A stretch of DNA of 10,306 nucleotides from Pseudomonadota bacterium (GCA_021793055.1 JAJYTL010000093.1:1-10306), one strand, 5' to 3'. Counted from the first letter of the stretch, positions 1 through 7,046 are shown. Translations and numbers: made by a program. Notes: generated by a model from the sequence alone, not told the origin.

Positions 1-264
1 TCGCCGGCTTCTCAGTAACTCTTCGTTACAAATCTCTTTCAGAGCGACAATGTTTAGGCGCGCCCCGGTCGTCGCGGCCGAGGGCGTTTGGGAGGGGACG
101 TCGATCCCCAGAAATAATGAGGCTGGCGCTAAGACTTGGGTGCTGCGCATCCGGGCGCGCGAGGTGAAGCAGACCCGTTGAGCCGGCCAATAAGCGGCTG
201 CCGTCCGTCCGGTGGGTCGCGAGCATAAACCGAGGGATATCGGAAAATAAGGGAGGACTTGCCT
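1..264. other. Upstream non-coding region of the liv-type operon
   Basis: No gene is supported here: the open frames on the minus strand are short, lack family motifs and look like GC-driven shadows. Visible elements are a perfect inverted repeat GTAAC-N5-GTTAC at 15-29, a 5-bp inverted repeat GGGGA/TCCCC at 94-98 and 105-109, and AGCCG/CGGCT at 181-185 and 195-199. A weak promoter-like pair is TTGGGA at 88-93 with AATAAT at 113-118, but its 19-base spacer is long. The leader for the binding-protein gene probably starts in this stretch, though I cannot fix the start site. Confidence 0.5.
251..257 (+). promoter_or_regulatory. Ribosome binding site that fixes the binding-protein start
   Basis: GGGAGGA ends 7 bases before the ATG at 265. 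An in-frame TTG at 259 lies only one base after this site, too close for initiation. The ATG at 265 is therefore the better start. Confidence 0.75.
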
Positions 265-1602
265 ATGCCGAAGAATGATGTGACGAAAGCGCCGCGGGGT
301 TCGCGCGGCGGCCTTTCCCGCCGTGATTTCGTTAAGAAGGCCGGAATTGGCGCGAGCGGCCTCGCGCTTAGCGGCAGCTTTCCGGCTTTGGCGCAGGCGG
401 CTCCGGCCGATACGCTTCGCGTCGGTTTCGTCAGCCCGCTCACCGGTCCCTTGGGCGGCTTCGGCCAGGGCGATCCCTACATCCTGAGCATCGCGCGAAA
501 GAAGCTCGCCCACGGCATTGTGATCCATGGCAAGCGCTACGCGGTCAAGATCATTTCCAAGGACACCGAATCGGATCCGACGCGCGCGAGCCAGCTCGCC
601 AAGGAGCTGATCAACCGCGACAAGGTCGATCTCATGCTCTCGACCTCGACGCCCGAGGTGGTCAATCCGGTCGCCGATGCCTGCGAGGCGGCGGGCATGC
701 CGAGCCTGTCGACCACGGTGCCGTGGGAATCCTTTTATTTCGGCCGCGGCGCCAAGCCGGGCAAGCCGTCGCCGTTCAAGTGGAGCTATCTCTTCAGCTT
801 CGGCGTCGAGCAGTTCGCCCAGGCCTATATCTCGATGTGGAACGGGCCGGTCAAGACGAACAAGCGAGTCGGCTTCCTGTTGCCTAACGACGCCGACGGC
901 AACGCCATCCGCGAGCATATGGTGCCGCTGATCGAGAAGGCGGGATTCACCACCATCGATGCTGGCCCCTATGAAGACGGCACCACCGACTATTCGGCGC
1001 AGATCGCGAAATTCAAGGCCGAGAAGTGCGAGATCTTCAATACCTTCCCGATCCCGCCCGATTTCGCGGTGTTCTGGCGCCAGGCCGCGCAGCAGGGCTA
1101 TACCCGGATGGTGAAGATCGCCCAGATCGCCAAGACCGGGCTCTTCCCCTCGCAGGTCGAGGTGCTGGGCTCGCTCGGCTACAACCTCGCGACCGGCGCG
1201 TACTGGACGCCGACCTTCCCCTACAAGTCGTCGCTCACCGGCCTGACCTCGCCCAAGCTCACCGCCAACTACGAGAAGGCGACCGGGCATCAGTGGAACC
1301 AGCAAGTCGGCATGAGCTTGGCGCTGCTCGACGGCGGCTTCGCCGCGCTGAAGCAGAGCAGCAACCCCAAGAGCAAGGCGGCGGTCGCCAAGGCCTTGAG
1401 CACGCTCAAGGACACCACGATCATCGGGCCGATCGACTTCACCAAGGGGCCGGTGCCGAACTGCTATCCGACGCCGATCATCGGCTCGCAGTGGGTCAAG
1501 GCGAAGCCGGGGTCGAAGTACAAGCTCGATCTCGTGGTGACGGACAATGCCGACGACCGGCACGTTCCGGTTGCCGCGAAGCTGAAGCCCTATAACGCCT
1601 AA
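265..1602 (+). CDS. Tat-exported ABC transporter substrate-binding protein (Leu/Ile/Val-binding family)
   Basis: This is the periplasmic ligand-binding component of a HAAT-type importer and would deliver its ligand to the permease encoded just downstream. The 445-residue product opens with a twin-arginine signal, SRRDFVK at residues 18-24, then a short hydrophobic stretch ending in ALAQA near residue 45, a likely signal peptidase site. The mature part begins LRVGFVSPLTGPLGGFG, typical of the type-I periplasmic-binding fold of this family (Peripla_BP_6), and keeps that fold's alternating pattern to the end. The TAA stop is 7 bases from the next gene, so it is very probably the first gene of a five-gene operon. 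The ligand cannot be read from sequence: the family binds branched-chain amino acids, amides, urea and aromatic or aliphatic acids. The twin-arginine signal suggests export in folded form. Confidence 0.93.
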   Translation: MPKNDVTKAPRGSRGGLSRRDFVKKAGIGASGLALSGSFPALAQAAPADTLRVGFVSPLTGPLGGFGQGDPYILSIARKKLAHGIVIHGKRYAVKIISKDTESDPTRASQLAKELINRDKVDLMLSTSTPEVVNPVADACEAAGMPSLSTTVPWESFYFGRGAKPGKPSPFKWSYLFSFGVEQFAQAYISMWNGPVKTNKRVGFLLPNDADGNAIREHMVPLIEKAGFTTIDAGPYEDGTTDYSAQIAKFKAEKCEIFNTFPIPPDFAVFWRQAAQQGYTRMVKIAQIAKTGLFPSQVEVLGSLGYNLATGAYWTPTFPYKSSLTGLTSPKLTANYEKATGHQWNQQVGMSLALLDGGFAALKQSSNPKSKAAVAKALSTLKDTTIIGPIDFTKGPVPNCYPTPIIGSQWVKAKPGSKYKLDLVVTDNADDRHVPVAAKLKPYNA

Positions 1603-1609
1603 CTTCAAG

Positions 1610-2365
1610 ATGGGGGGCGAGTTCGCCCCGGCGCCGGCGGAGGAGCCCATCCTTGCCGGCGTCGGGGTCGTAAAGCGGTTCGGTGCCCTTGTCGTTCTCG
1701 ACAAGGTGGATTTCGCGGTCGCAAGCAACGAGGCCATCGGCATTGTCGGCCCGAACGGCGCCGGCAAGACCACCTTGCTCAACGTGCTCTCGGGCGCGTC
1801 GCAGCCGAGCCAAGGGACCGTGCGCTTTCGCAACATCGACGTGACCAATGCCGGGGCGGCGCAGCACTGCCGCCTCGGCATTGCCCGGTCGCACCAGATT
1901 CCGCGCCCCTTCGGCGGCATGACGGTGTTCGAGAACACCTTCGTGGCCGCCACCGCGGGCGGCAACCGCAAGGGCCGCGACGCCTACGAGCGCTGCATCG
2001 AGGCGCTCGAGCTTTGCGCCATGTTGGGCCATGCCAATCGCCGCGCTGAGACCTTGGGTCTCTTGGACCGCAAGCGCCTGGAACTGGCGCGGGCGCTTGC
2101 CACCGACCCGGTGGTGCTGCTGCTCGACGAGATCGGTGGCGGCCTGACCGACGGCGAAGCCGGCCAGTTGGTCGAAACCATTCGCGAACTGCGCCGGCGC
2201 GGCATCGCCATCGTCTGGATCGAGCATATCGTTCATGTCCTTCTCCAGGTCGTCGAGCGGCTGGTGTGCCTGGACGGCGGCCGCGTGATCGCCGACGGCA
2301 GGCCCGAGGCGGTGATGGCCGATCCCGCGGTGATCGGCGCCTATCTCGGGCAGGGCGTCGCATGA
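1610..2365 (+). CDS. livG: ABC transporter ATP-binding protein, LivG-like
   Basis: This is one of the two cytoplasmic ATPases that power the Liv-type importer. The 251-residue length matches LivG. Walker A is GPNGAGKTT at residues 47-55, the Q-loop glutamine is Q96, Walker B is VVLLLDE at 168-174, and the switch histidine is H206 (IEHIV). The ABC signature is unusual: where LSGGQ or LSYG is expected the protein reads LGLLDRKRLELARAL (149-163), and the D-loop region reads DEIGGGLTDGE rather than the common DEPAAGLNP. The rest is intact and the gene sits in frame in a full operon, so I read this as a subfamily variant, not decay. The gene starts 7 bases after the binding-protein stop, and its TGA overlaps the next ATG. 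The ligand is unknown, so the symbol denotes family only. Confidence 0.92.
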   Translation: MGGEFAPAPAEEPILAGVGVVKRFGALVVLDKVDFAVASNEAIGIVGPNGAGKTTLLNVLSGASQPSQGTVRFRNIDVTNAGAAQHCRLGIARSHQIPRPFGGMTVFENTFVAATAGGNRKGRDAYERCIEALELCAMLGHANRRAETLGLLDRKRLELARALATDPVVLLLDEIGGGLTDGEAGQLVETIRELRRRGIAIVWIEHIVHVLLQVVERLVCLDGGRVIADGRPEAVMADPAVIGAYLGQGVA

Positions 2366-3090
2366 GTCGGCTTGCGGTCGAAAATCTCGACGCCCGTCAC
2401 GGCCTGCTGCGGGCGGTGCGCGATGTCAGCTTCGCCGTGGCGGAGGGTGATATTTTTGCTTTGGTCGGCGCCAACGGCGCTGGCAAGACCACCTTGCTGC
2501 GAACCATCGCTGGCGCTCACAAGCCGGCGGGCGGACGGGTTCTTTTCGACGGCGTCGATATTACCGCCGTCAGCGCCCATAAGCGGGTCGCCATGGGCGT
2601 CGCGCTGGTGCCCGAAGGCCGGCGGCTTTTCCCGTCGATGACGGTCGAGGAGAATCTCCTCGTCGCGGGCGCCGTGCGCCGGCCGGGGCCGTGGAACGTT
2701 AAGACGGTTCTCGAAGCCTTTCCGCTGCTCGGCCCCCGGCTCAAGGCGCCGGCGCTCAATCTCTCGGGCGGCGAGCGCCAGGCCGCGGCGATCGGCCGGG
2801 CGCTGATGACGAATCCGCGGATTCTATTGCTCGACGAGGTCTCGCTCGGCCTCGCGCCGGTCGCGGTGGATGCGGTTTACCGGTCGCTTCAGACCTTGAT
2901 CAAGTCCGGCACCACCATCCTTCTGGTCGAACAGGACCTCAACCGCGCCATCACCGTGGCGAGCCGCATCGCCTGCATGCTGGAAGGACGCATCCAGCTT
3001 GAGGGCAAGGCCGGCACGCTGACGCGCGAGCAGATCACGGAAGCCTATTTCGGCCTGCGGCGCGAGCCCAGCGCGGAACGGACGGCATGA
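2362..3090 (+). CDS. livF: ABC transporter ATP-binding protein, LivF-like
   Basis: This is the second ATPase of the importer, expected to pair with the LivG-like protein beneath the LivH/LivM permease. The product is 242 residues, normal for LivF. It has Walker A GANGAGKTT (36-44), a canonical signature LSGGERQ (134-140), Walker B ILLLDE (154-159) followed by VSLGLAP, and LLVEQDLN (188-194). Glutamine replaces histidine in that last switch motif, which is usual for LivF proteins. The start is the ATG at 2362, which overlaps the livG stop as ATGA and implies translational coupling. The frame stays open upstream to 2266, but that part lies inside livG and lacks family sequence. An LSGGERQ signature here may offset the degenerate one in LivG if the two form the usual heterodimer. 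Confidence 0.94.
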   Translation: MSRLAVENLDARHGLLRAVRDVSFAVAEGDIFALVGANGAGKTTLLRTIAGAHKPAGGRVLFDGVDITAVSAHKRVAMGVALVPEGRRLFPSMTVEENLLVAGAVRRPGPWNVKTVLEAFPLLGPRLKAPALNLSGGERQAAAIGRALMTNPRILLLDEVSLGLAPVAVDAVYRSLQTLIKSGTTILLVEQDLNRAITVASRIACMLEGRIQLEGKAGTLTREQITEAYFGLRREPSAERTA

Positions 3091-3103
3091 AACGGATGCG
3101 TGA

Positions 3104-4006
3104 ATGATCTGGCTGAACCAAATTATCAACGGCGTTCTTCTCGGCGGGTATTACGCCCTTATCGCCTGCGGGCTTTCGCTCATGTTCGGGGTGATGAACA
3201 TCATCAACCTGGCGCACGGCGATCTCGCGGTGCTCGGCGCCTTTCTCGTCTGGCTGATCTGCGAGCATACCGGCATTTCCCCGTTCATCGCCTTCATCGC
3301 CGTGCTGCCGACGATGGCGGCGCTGGGATGGGTGCTGCAGCGCGCCATCCTCGACCGCAGCCTGCGTTCGGGCATTCTGGTGCCGATCCTCAGCACCTTC
3401 GGCCTCGCCATCGTCATCGAGAACCTGCTGTTCTCGCAGTTCGGCGCCGATTCGCGCTCGCTCGCGAGCGTCATGGGCAGCCTCTCCTACGACAGCTGGG
3501 CGCTCACCAGCCAGATCTACATCGGCAAGCTCGCAGTGCTGATTTTTGCGGTGGCCGTTCTGCTGCTTCTCGGATTGCATGTATTCCTCAAGCGCACGGC
3601 GCTCGGCCGCGCCATCCGCGCCACCTCGGAAGATCCCGATACCGCCGAGCTGGTCGGCATCAACGCGCGCGCGGTCTATGCGACGTCGGCGGCGATCGCG
3701 GTCTCAACGGTGGCGATCGCCGGCCTCTTTCTCGGCATGCGCGCGAGCTTCGCGCCCTATGCCGGCCCGGCGCAGCTTATCTTCGCCTTCGAGGCGGTGG
3801 TGATCGGCGGCTCGGGCTCGCTCTGGGGCACGCTTGTCGGCGGTATCGTGCTCGGCATCGCGCAGAACATCGGCGCGCAGATCAATCCGAACTGGTTTCT
3901 CCTGGCCGGCCATCTCACCTTTCTCGCGGTGCTGATCGGCCGCATCTTCCTCAGGGAACTGCTGGCGCACGGTATGATCCCGGCACTTCTCGGGCAGCGC
4001 TCATGA
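3104..4006 (+). CDS. livH: ABC transporter permease, LivH-like
   Basis: This inner-membrane permease forms half of the translocation pore. The product is 300 residues and very hydrophobic, with about eight predicted membrane segments. The N-terminal stretch GLSLMFGVMNIINLAHGD (23-40) is a hallmark of LivH-type permeases. The cytoplasmic coupling loop, equivalent to the EAA motif that docks on the ATPase, is GRAIRATSEDPDTAELVGI (169-187). The C-terminal part carries AVVIGGSGSLWGTLVGG (231-247), another conserved family segment. It starts 13 bases after the livF stop; the Shine-Dalgarno is weak, so coupling to livF translation is likely. Its TGA overlaps the livM ATG. Confidence 0.93.
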   Translation: MIWLNQIINGVLLGGYYALIACGLSLMFGVMNIINLAHGDLAVLGAFLVWLICEHTGISPFIAFIAVLPTMAALGWVLQRAILDRSLRSGILVPILSTFGLAIVIENLLFSQFGADSRSLASVMGSLSYDSWALTSQIYIGKLAVLIFAVAVLLLLGLHVFLKRTALGRAIRATSEDPDTAELVGINARAVYATSAAIAVSTVAIAGLFLGMRASFAPYAGPAQLIFAFEAVVIGGSGSLWGTLVGGIVLGIAQNIGAQINPNWFLLAGHLTFLAVLIGRIFLRELLAHGMIPALLGQRS

Positions 4007-5049
4007 CGCCGAAGATGCCCGTTTCCGTCCAGCGCTGGACGCCGACCTCGGTCGCCGCCATCGGCGTCCTGATCGCAATCGTCGTTGCCCTCGCTTTCGC
4101 GCCCTTCGTGCTGGGCGCCAATGCGATCGACAAGCTGATCACGCTCTACATCTACGTCATCATCGCCGCGATGTGGAACGCGCTCGCGGGCTACGCGGGC
4201 CTCGTCTCGGTCGGGCAGCAGGCGTTCTTCGGCCTCGGTGCCTATGCCGCGATCCGGCTCTCGAACGCCGGCATCGAGGTCTATTCGGCGCTGGCGCTGG
4301 GCGCGCTGGCGGGCGGGCTGATTTCGATTCCGCTGTCGTGGTTCATGCTGCGATTGCGCGATGGCGAATTCGCCATCGGCATGTGGGTCGTCGCCGTGGT
4401 CGCGCACCTGCTCGTCGTGCAGGACAAGCTGATCAACGGCGAAACCGGAACCTCGCTCCGCGCGCTGACCGCCTATGCCGCCAATGACCGGCGGGCCTAT
4501 ACCTATTGGATGGCGCTCGGCGCCATGGTGCTGTTCCTCGCCTTGATCTTCGTCCTCCTGCGGAGCCGGCTTGGCGCCTCGGTGCAGGCGATCCGCGACG
4601 ACGAGGAGGCGGCCGCCGCGGTCGGCGTCCGCGTGCTCCGGGGCAAGGTGATCATCTTCGTCCTCGCCGCGACCGGCGCCGCCGCCGCTGGCGCGCTCTG
4701 GCTCGCCACCGCGATCAGCTTCCAGCCCGCGACCTACTTCGGCGTGCAATGGTCCGCCTATATGATCTTCATGGCCCTGGTTGGCGGACTCGGCACCTTC
4801 GAAGGGCCGATCCTCGGCGCGCTGCTGTTCTTCCTGGTGCAGGACGTCTTCGGCGAGGTCGGCGTCTGGTATCTGGTTGGGCTCGGGCTCGTCGCGATCT
4901 TCTTCGCGCTGTTCATGCCGCGCGGCATCTGGGGCACGATCGAGGACCGCTTCGGCATCCGGCTGATGCCGGTCGGATACCGCTTGCGCCTGCCGGATTC
5001 GGTGGTCTTGGCGGCCAAGACGGAGGAGGACGCGGCCGCCGGCTCGTGA
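4003..5049 (+). CDS. livM: ABC transporter permease, LivM-like
   Basis: This is the second permease subunit, pairing with the LivH-like protein. The product is 348 residues with roughly nine or ten hydrophobic segments. Conserved LivM features are MWNALAGYAGLVSVGQQAFFGLGAYAA (57-83), the EAA-type coupling loop RLGASVQAIRDDEEAAAAVGV (189-209) and MALVGGLGTFEGPILGA (257-273). The start is the ATG at 4003, which overlaps the livH stop as ATGA. The same frame happens to be open some 300 codons upstream, but that stretch is Arg/Ala-rich, runs out of frame inside livH and has no family sequence. The hydrophilic C-terminal tail (about 310-348) is rich in acidic and Ala residues. It is the last gene of the operon; no T-rich terminator follows. 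Confidence 0.93.
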   Translation: MTPKMPVSVQRWTPTSVAAIGVLIAIVVALAFAPFVLGANAIDKLITLYIYVIIAAMWNALAGYAGLVSVGQQAFFGLGAYAAIRLSNAGIEVYSALALGALAGGLISIPLSWFMLRLRDGEFAIGMWVVAVVAHLLVVQDKLINGETGTSLRALTAYAANDRRAYTYWMALGAMVLFLALIFVLLRSRLGASVQAIRDDEEAAAAVGVRVLRGKVIIFVLAATGAAAAGALWLATAISFQPATYFGVQWSAYMIFMALVGGLGTFEGPILGALLFFLVQDVFGEVGVWYLVGLGLVAIFFALFMPRGIWGTIEDRFGIRLMPVGYRLRLPDSVVLAAKTEEDAAAGS

Positions 5050-5054
5050 CCGCG

Positions 5055-5085
5055 AGCGGGCTCCGGGTGGCGGCGGCGGCCCGCT
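5055..5085 (+). repeat. Inverted repeat after livM (AGCGGGC/GCCCGCT)
   Basis: A perfect 7-base inverted repeat, AGCGGGC at 5055-5061 and GCCCGCT at 5079-5085, flanks a 17-base GC-rich loop just after the livM stop. It could form a hairpin that slows or ends transcription of the liv operon, but no run of T follows. Its right arm abuts the crcB -35 box. In such GC-rich sequence it may be chance. Confidence 0.3.
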
Positions 5086-5114
5086 TGCCAGCGGCATAGC
5101 TTCGCCTCTATAAC
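5085..5114 (+). promoter_or_regulatory. Sigma-70-type promoter for the crcB unit
   Basis: TTGCCA (5085-5090) and TATAAC (5109-5114) are separated by 18 bases and match the housekeeping -35 and -10 consensus well. A start site about 7 bases downstream falls near 5121, a few bases before the fluoride aptamer begins, which is where it should be for a riboswitch leader. This placement is the main support. Confidence 0.65.
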
Positions 5115-5124
5115 TATCCGCCGA

Positions 5125-5171
5125 TGGGCATGGGGTCGCCCTTTAACCGCCGCTCGTGGCTGATGACTCCT
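5125..5171 (+). ncRNA. Fluoride riboswitch (crcB motif) aptamer
   Basis: The stretch matches the crcB RNA motif that binds fluoride. The P1 stem is GGGC (5126-5129) with GCCC (5138-5141), enclosing ATGGGGTC. A short hairpin pairs GCC (5149-5151) with GGC (5158-5160). The highly conserved 3' segment GGCTGATGACTCCT (5158-5171) is present. Its GACTCC (5165-5170) pairs with GGGGTC (5132-5137) over six base pairs, one of them G-U, forming the expected pseudoknot. The conserved unpaired TTTAACCGCC region lies between. The aptamer sits directly after a promoter, before a terminator and upstream of crcB, the classic fluoride-exporter target. Fluoride binding should allow read-through and raise crcB expression. 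Confidence 0.92.
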
Positions 5172-5207
5172 GTCGCCACATGCTCGCGGTGGGGGCGCGC
5201 CTGGAAC

Positions 5208-5232
5208 AACCCGCCAGCCAGCGGGTTTTTTT
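5208..5232 (+). terminator. Intrinsic terminator in the crcB leader
   Basis: AACCCGC (5208-5214) pairs with GCGGGTT (5221-5227) over seven base pairs with loop CAGCCA (5215-5220). It is followed by an unbroken T run, TTTTTTT, at 5226-5232. It lies 38 bases after the aptamer and 37 bases before the crcB start. It therefore fits the off state of a transcriptional riboswitch, not the end of an upstream gene. Confidence 0.85.
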
Positions 5233-5269
5233 GTGCCGGGCGTTAGGCGTCGAAAGAAGGGGAACCGTC

Positions 5270-5653
5270 ATGTCGTATCTTTGGGTGGCGCTTGGCGGCG
5301 CCGCGGGAAGCCTTGGCCGTTTTTGGCTTTCCGCCGTGCTGCCGGAACTGGTCGGCCGCACCTTTCCCTGGCCGACCATCCTGATCAACATTGGCGGTTC
5401 GTTCGTCATCAGCCTGTTCGCGACCCTGACCGGGCCGGAGGGAAGCTGGCTGGTGCCGAGCGACGCGCGCGCCTTCGTCATCGTCGGCATCTGCGGCGGC
5501 TTCACCACCTTTTCCTCGTTCAGCCTGGAGACCTTGAACCTGGCGCGGAACGGCGAGTGGCTGGCCGCCGGCGGCAACATCCTGTTCTCGGTGACGCTGT
5601 GCATGATCGCGGTCTGGCTCGGCTACGTGGCCGCCGTCGCCATCAATCGTTGA
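5270..5653 (+). CDS. crcB: Fluoride ion channel CrcB/Fluc
   Basis: This small inner-membrane channel lets toxic fluoride leave the cell; the family works as dual-topology dimers. The product is 127 residues, the usual length, with four hydrophobic segments. Family marks are GGAAGSLGRFW (9-19), TFPWPTILINIGGSF (31-45) with the pore asparagine N40, and CGGFTTFSSFSLE (75-87), which carries the two phenylalanines (F81, F84) that line the fluoride path. The start is the ATG at 5270, preceded by AAGGGGAA at 5257-5264. The frame is open back to 5156, but that part lies in the aptamer and terminator leader and cannot be coding. The promoter, aptamer and terminator upstream give it its own control, separate from the liv operon. 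It ends 8 bases from the convergent prpF-like gene. Confidence 0.96.
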   Translation: MSYLWVALGGAAGSLGRFWLSAVLPELVGRTFPWPTILINIGGSFVISLFATLTGPEGSWLVPSDARAFVIVGICGGFTTFSSFSLETLNLARNGEWLAAGGNILFSVTLCMIAVWLGYVAAVAINR

Positions 5654-5661
5654 TCTTGCCG

Positions 5662-6825
5662 TCAGGCGCCCTTGGATAGGGCGGCGGCGCGCACGTAGAC
5701 GGTGCCGTCCATGAGCCGGCGCGCGGTGCGGAAGACGCTGGCGCTGTCCGCGATCCACTCGCCGTCGTGGCGGACCGAGGCGGCGACCACCGTCACCCCC
5801 GAGGGGTGGGCGATGCGAATCTGATCCGCGTCGGCCGCCGCCTGGCGCGTCGCGCGGTGTACGGTGCTGCCGGCGATACGCGCCGCGGTCGCGATGCAGA
5901 GCGCGGCGGTGAGCGGCACCGCCCGATGCGCCTGTCCGACGGAAACCATGCGCACCAGCACGTCCATGGCCTCGGGGCCGAGGCGCTCGCCCGCGAGCGT
6001 CTTGGCCGCGACCGGCCGCGTCACCATGCCGACCTTCGGGATGCTCGGGATGCGGGCCGCCGCGTCCGCGCTTTCGGCGATGCCCATGCGGACGCTGGCG
6101 GCGACGCGGATCGCCTCCAGCCGTCCCGAGAGCTCGCTGTCGGCATCGATCGCCTCCGGCATCTCGATGCCGCTCTGGCCCAGGGCTTGCGCCGATACGA
6201 AGACGCACGGGTTGGCGGCGTCGACGAGCGAGGCCTCGATGGTGCCGAGGCCCGGCACGTCGAGCCGGTCGAGGACATTCCCGGTCGGCAACAGCTTGCC
6301 GGTGCCGGCGCCGCCCGGCGCCATGAATTCGAGGCGGACCGGCGCGCCCGAGCCGGCAACGCCCGGCAGCACGAAATCGCCGTCGACGGCGGCTCGGCCA
6401 TCGTCGACGGGAAAGCGCGAGACGATGATCTTCTTGGTGTTGGTGTTGTGGATGCGGACCATGGCCTGGTTGCCGCCGGCCTGGAGCAAACCCTCGTCGA
6501 GTGCGAACGGGCCGACCGCGGACGACATATTGCCGCAATTGGCGCTGTAATCGACCACCGCATCTTTCACCGAGACCTGCGCGAAGGTATAGTCGACGTC
6601 GGCGTCGGGGCGGCTCGGCCGGCCGATGACGCAGACCTTGGAGAGCGAGGAGATGCCGCCCCCCATGCCGTCGAGCTGTCGGCCGTTGGCATCCGGGCTG
6701 CCGATGGCGGCGAGGAAGATCGGCGCCCAGGCATCGCGCTCGGCCGGTAGGTCCTCGGCCCGGAACATGATCGCCTTGCTGGTGCCGCCGCGCATGAAGA
6801 CGGCGCGGAGTCCTATCTGTTTCAT
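5662..6825 (-). CDS. PrpF-family isomerase (2-methylaconitate / 4-oxalomesaconate / methylitaconate isomerase type)
   Basis: PrpF-family proteins move double bonds or cis/trans-isomerise unsaturated carboxylates such as 2-methylaconitate, 4-oxalomesaconate or methylitaconate, using a fold like diaminopimelate epimerase. The 387-residue product starts MKQIGLRAVFMRGGTSKA, a near-perfect family N-terminus. GGGISSLSKV (55-64) carries K63, which aligns by motif with the catalytic lysine of PrpF. VDYSANCGNMSSAVGPFA (91-108) is the conserved cysteine-containing segment (C97). GGAGTGKLLPTGN lies in the middle of the protein. The ATG at 6825 is chosen because the family N-terminus begins there and GGAGG (6831-6835) sits 5 bases upstream; longer open sequence to 7035 lacks family residues. 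It diverges from a PrpB-like lyase gene across 221 bases. The substrate cannot be set from sequence, so I give no symbol. Confidence 0.9.
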   Translation of the reverse strand: MKQIGLRAVFMRGGTSKAIMFRAEDLPAERDAWAPIFLAAIGSPDANGRQLDGMGGGISSLSKVCVIGRPSRPDADVDYTFAQVSVKDAVVDYSANCGNMSSAVGPFALDEGLLQAGGNQAMVRIHNTNTKKIIVSRFPVDDGRAAVDGDFVLPGVAGSGAPVRLEFMAPGGAGTGKLLPTGNVLDRLDVPGLGTIEASLVDAANPCVFVSAQALGQSGIEMPEAIDADSELSGRLEAIRVAASVRMGIAESADAAARIPSIPKVGMVTRPVAAKTLAGERLGPEAMDVLVRMVSVGQAHRAVPLTAALCIATAARIAGSTVHRATRQAAADADQIRIAHPSGVTVVAASVRHDGEWIADSASVFRTARRLMDGTVYVRAAALSKGA

Positions 6826-7046
6826 CCTCACCTCCACGACGGAACCATAAGGTGCCGAACCGATACGGCGACCGGCTCGCCCGCAGGCTGGGCCGGCGGT
6901 CACGGGACTCGGCAGCCGGGAAATCATGGCATAGAATCGCAGTTCCGTGGCAATCGGTCGCGCCGGGCTCAGCCGTTGCGCCGCGACGGCGTTGGATGGT
7001 CGTGCCTGCGCCTGCAGCCGAGATCCAAGACTCAAAGGAGATGTTC
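6826..7046. promoter_or_regulatory. Divergent intergenic region between the prpF-like and prpB-like genes
   Basis: These 221 bases must hold the promoters for both divergent genes. GGAGG for the leftward gene is at 6831-6835 and AAAGGAG for the rightward gene is at 7034-7040. Box-like elements are weak: TAGAAT at 6932-6937 on the + strand has no good -35, and TTGCCA on the - strand (6948-6953) has only a poor -10. No clear operator palindrome was seen, and no regulator gene lies nearby. A shared regulator is plausible but unproven. Confidence 0.45.
7034..7040 (+). promoter_or_regulatory. Ribosome binding site that fixes the prpB-like start
   Basis: AAAGGAG ends 6 bases before the ATG at 7047. 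Another in-frame ATG at 7041 directly abuts this site and is too close. The frame is also open back to 6852, but that part reads as Arg-rich non-family sequence. The ATG at 7047 is the likely start. Confidence 0.75.

Noticed and set aside
94..109. GGGGA/TCCCC inverted repeat as a terminator of an upstream gene
   Set aside because: The following sequence is AGAAATAATGA with no T tract, and the five-pair stem is short for such GC-rich DNA.
3100..4002. Open frame of about 300 codons running out of phase through livH and joining livM
   Set aside because: It is Arg/Ala/Gly-rich with no family similarity, while livH in the other frame has clear permease motifs. Long open shadow frames are expected at this GC content, and livM has its own coupled ATG at 4003.
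3757..5097. A 446-codon minus-strand frame opposite livH and livM
   Set aside because: It is a charged, low-complexity translation typical of the reverse strand of membrane protein genes at high GC. There is no ribosome site or family motif.
5156..5269. N-terminal extension of crcB through the leader
   Set aside because: This part encodes the aptamer 3' end and the terminator. The CrcB family start and a good ribosome site coincide with the ATG at 5270.
6852..7046. N-terminal extension of the prpB-like protein
   Set aside because: It is Arg-rich with no similarity to the family, overlaps the divergent promoter region, and AAAGGAG at 7034-7040 points to the ATG at 7047.
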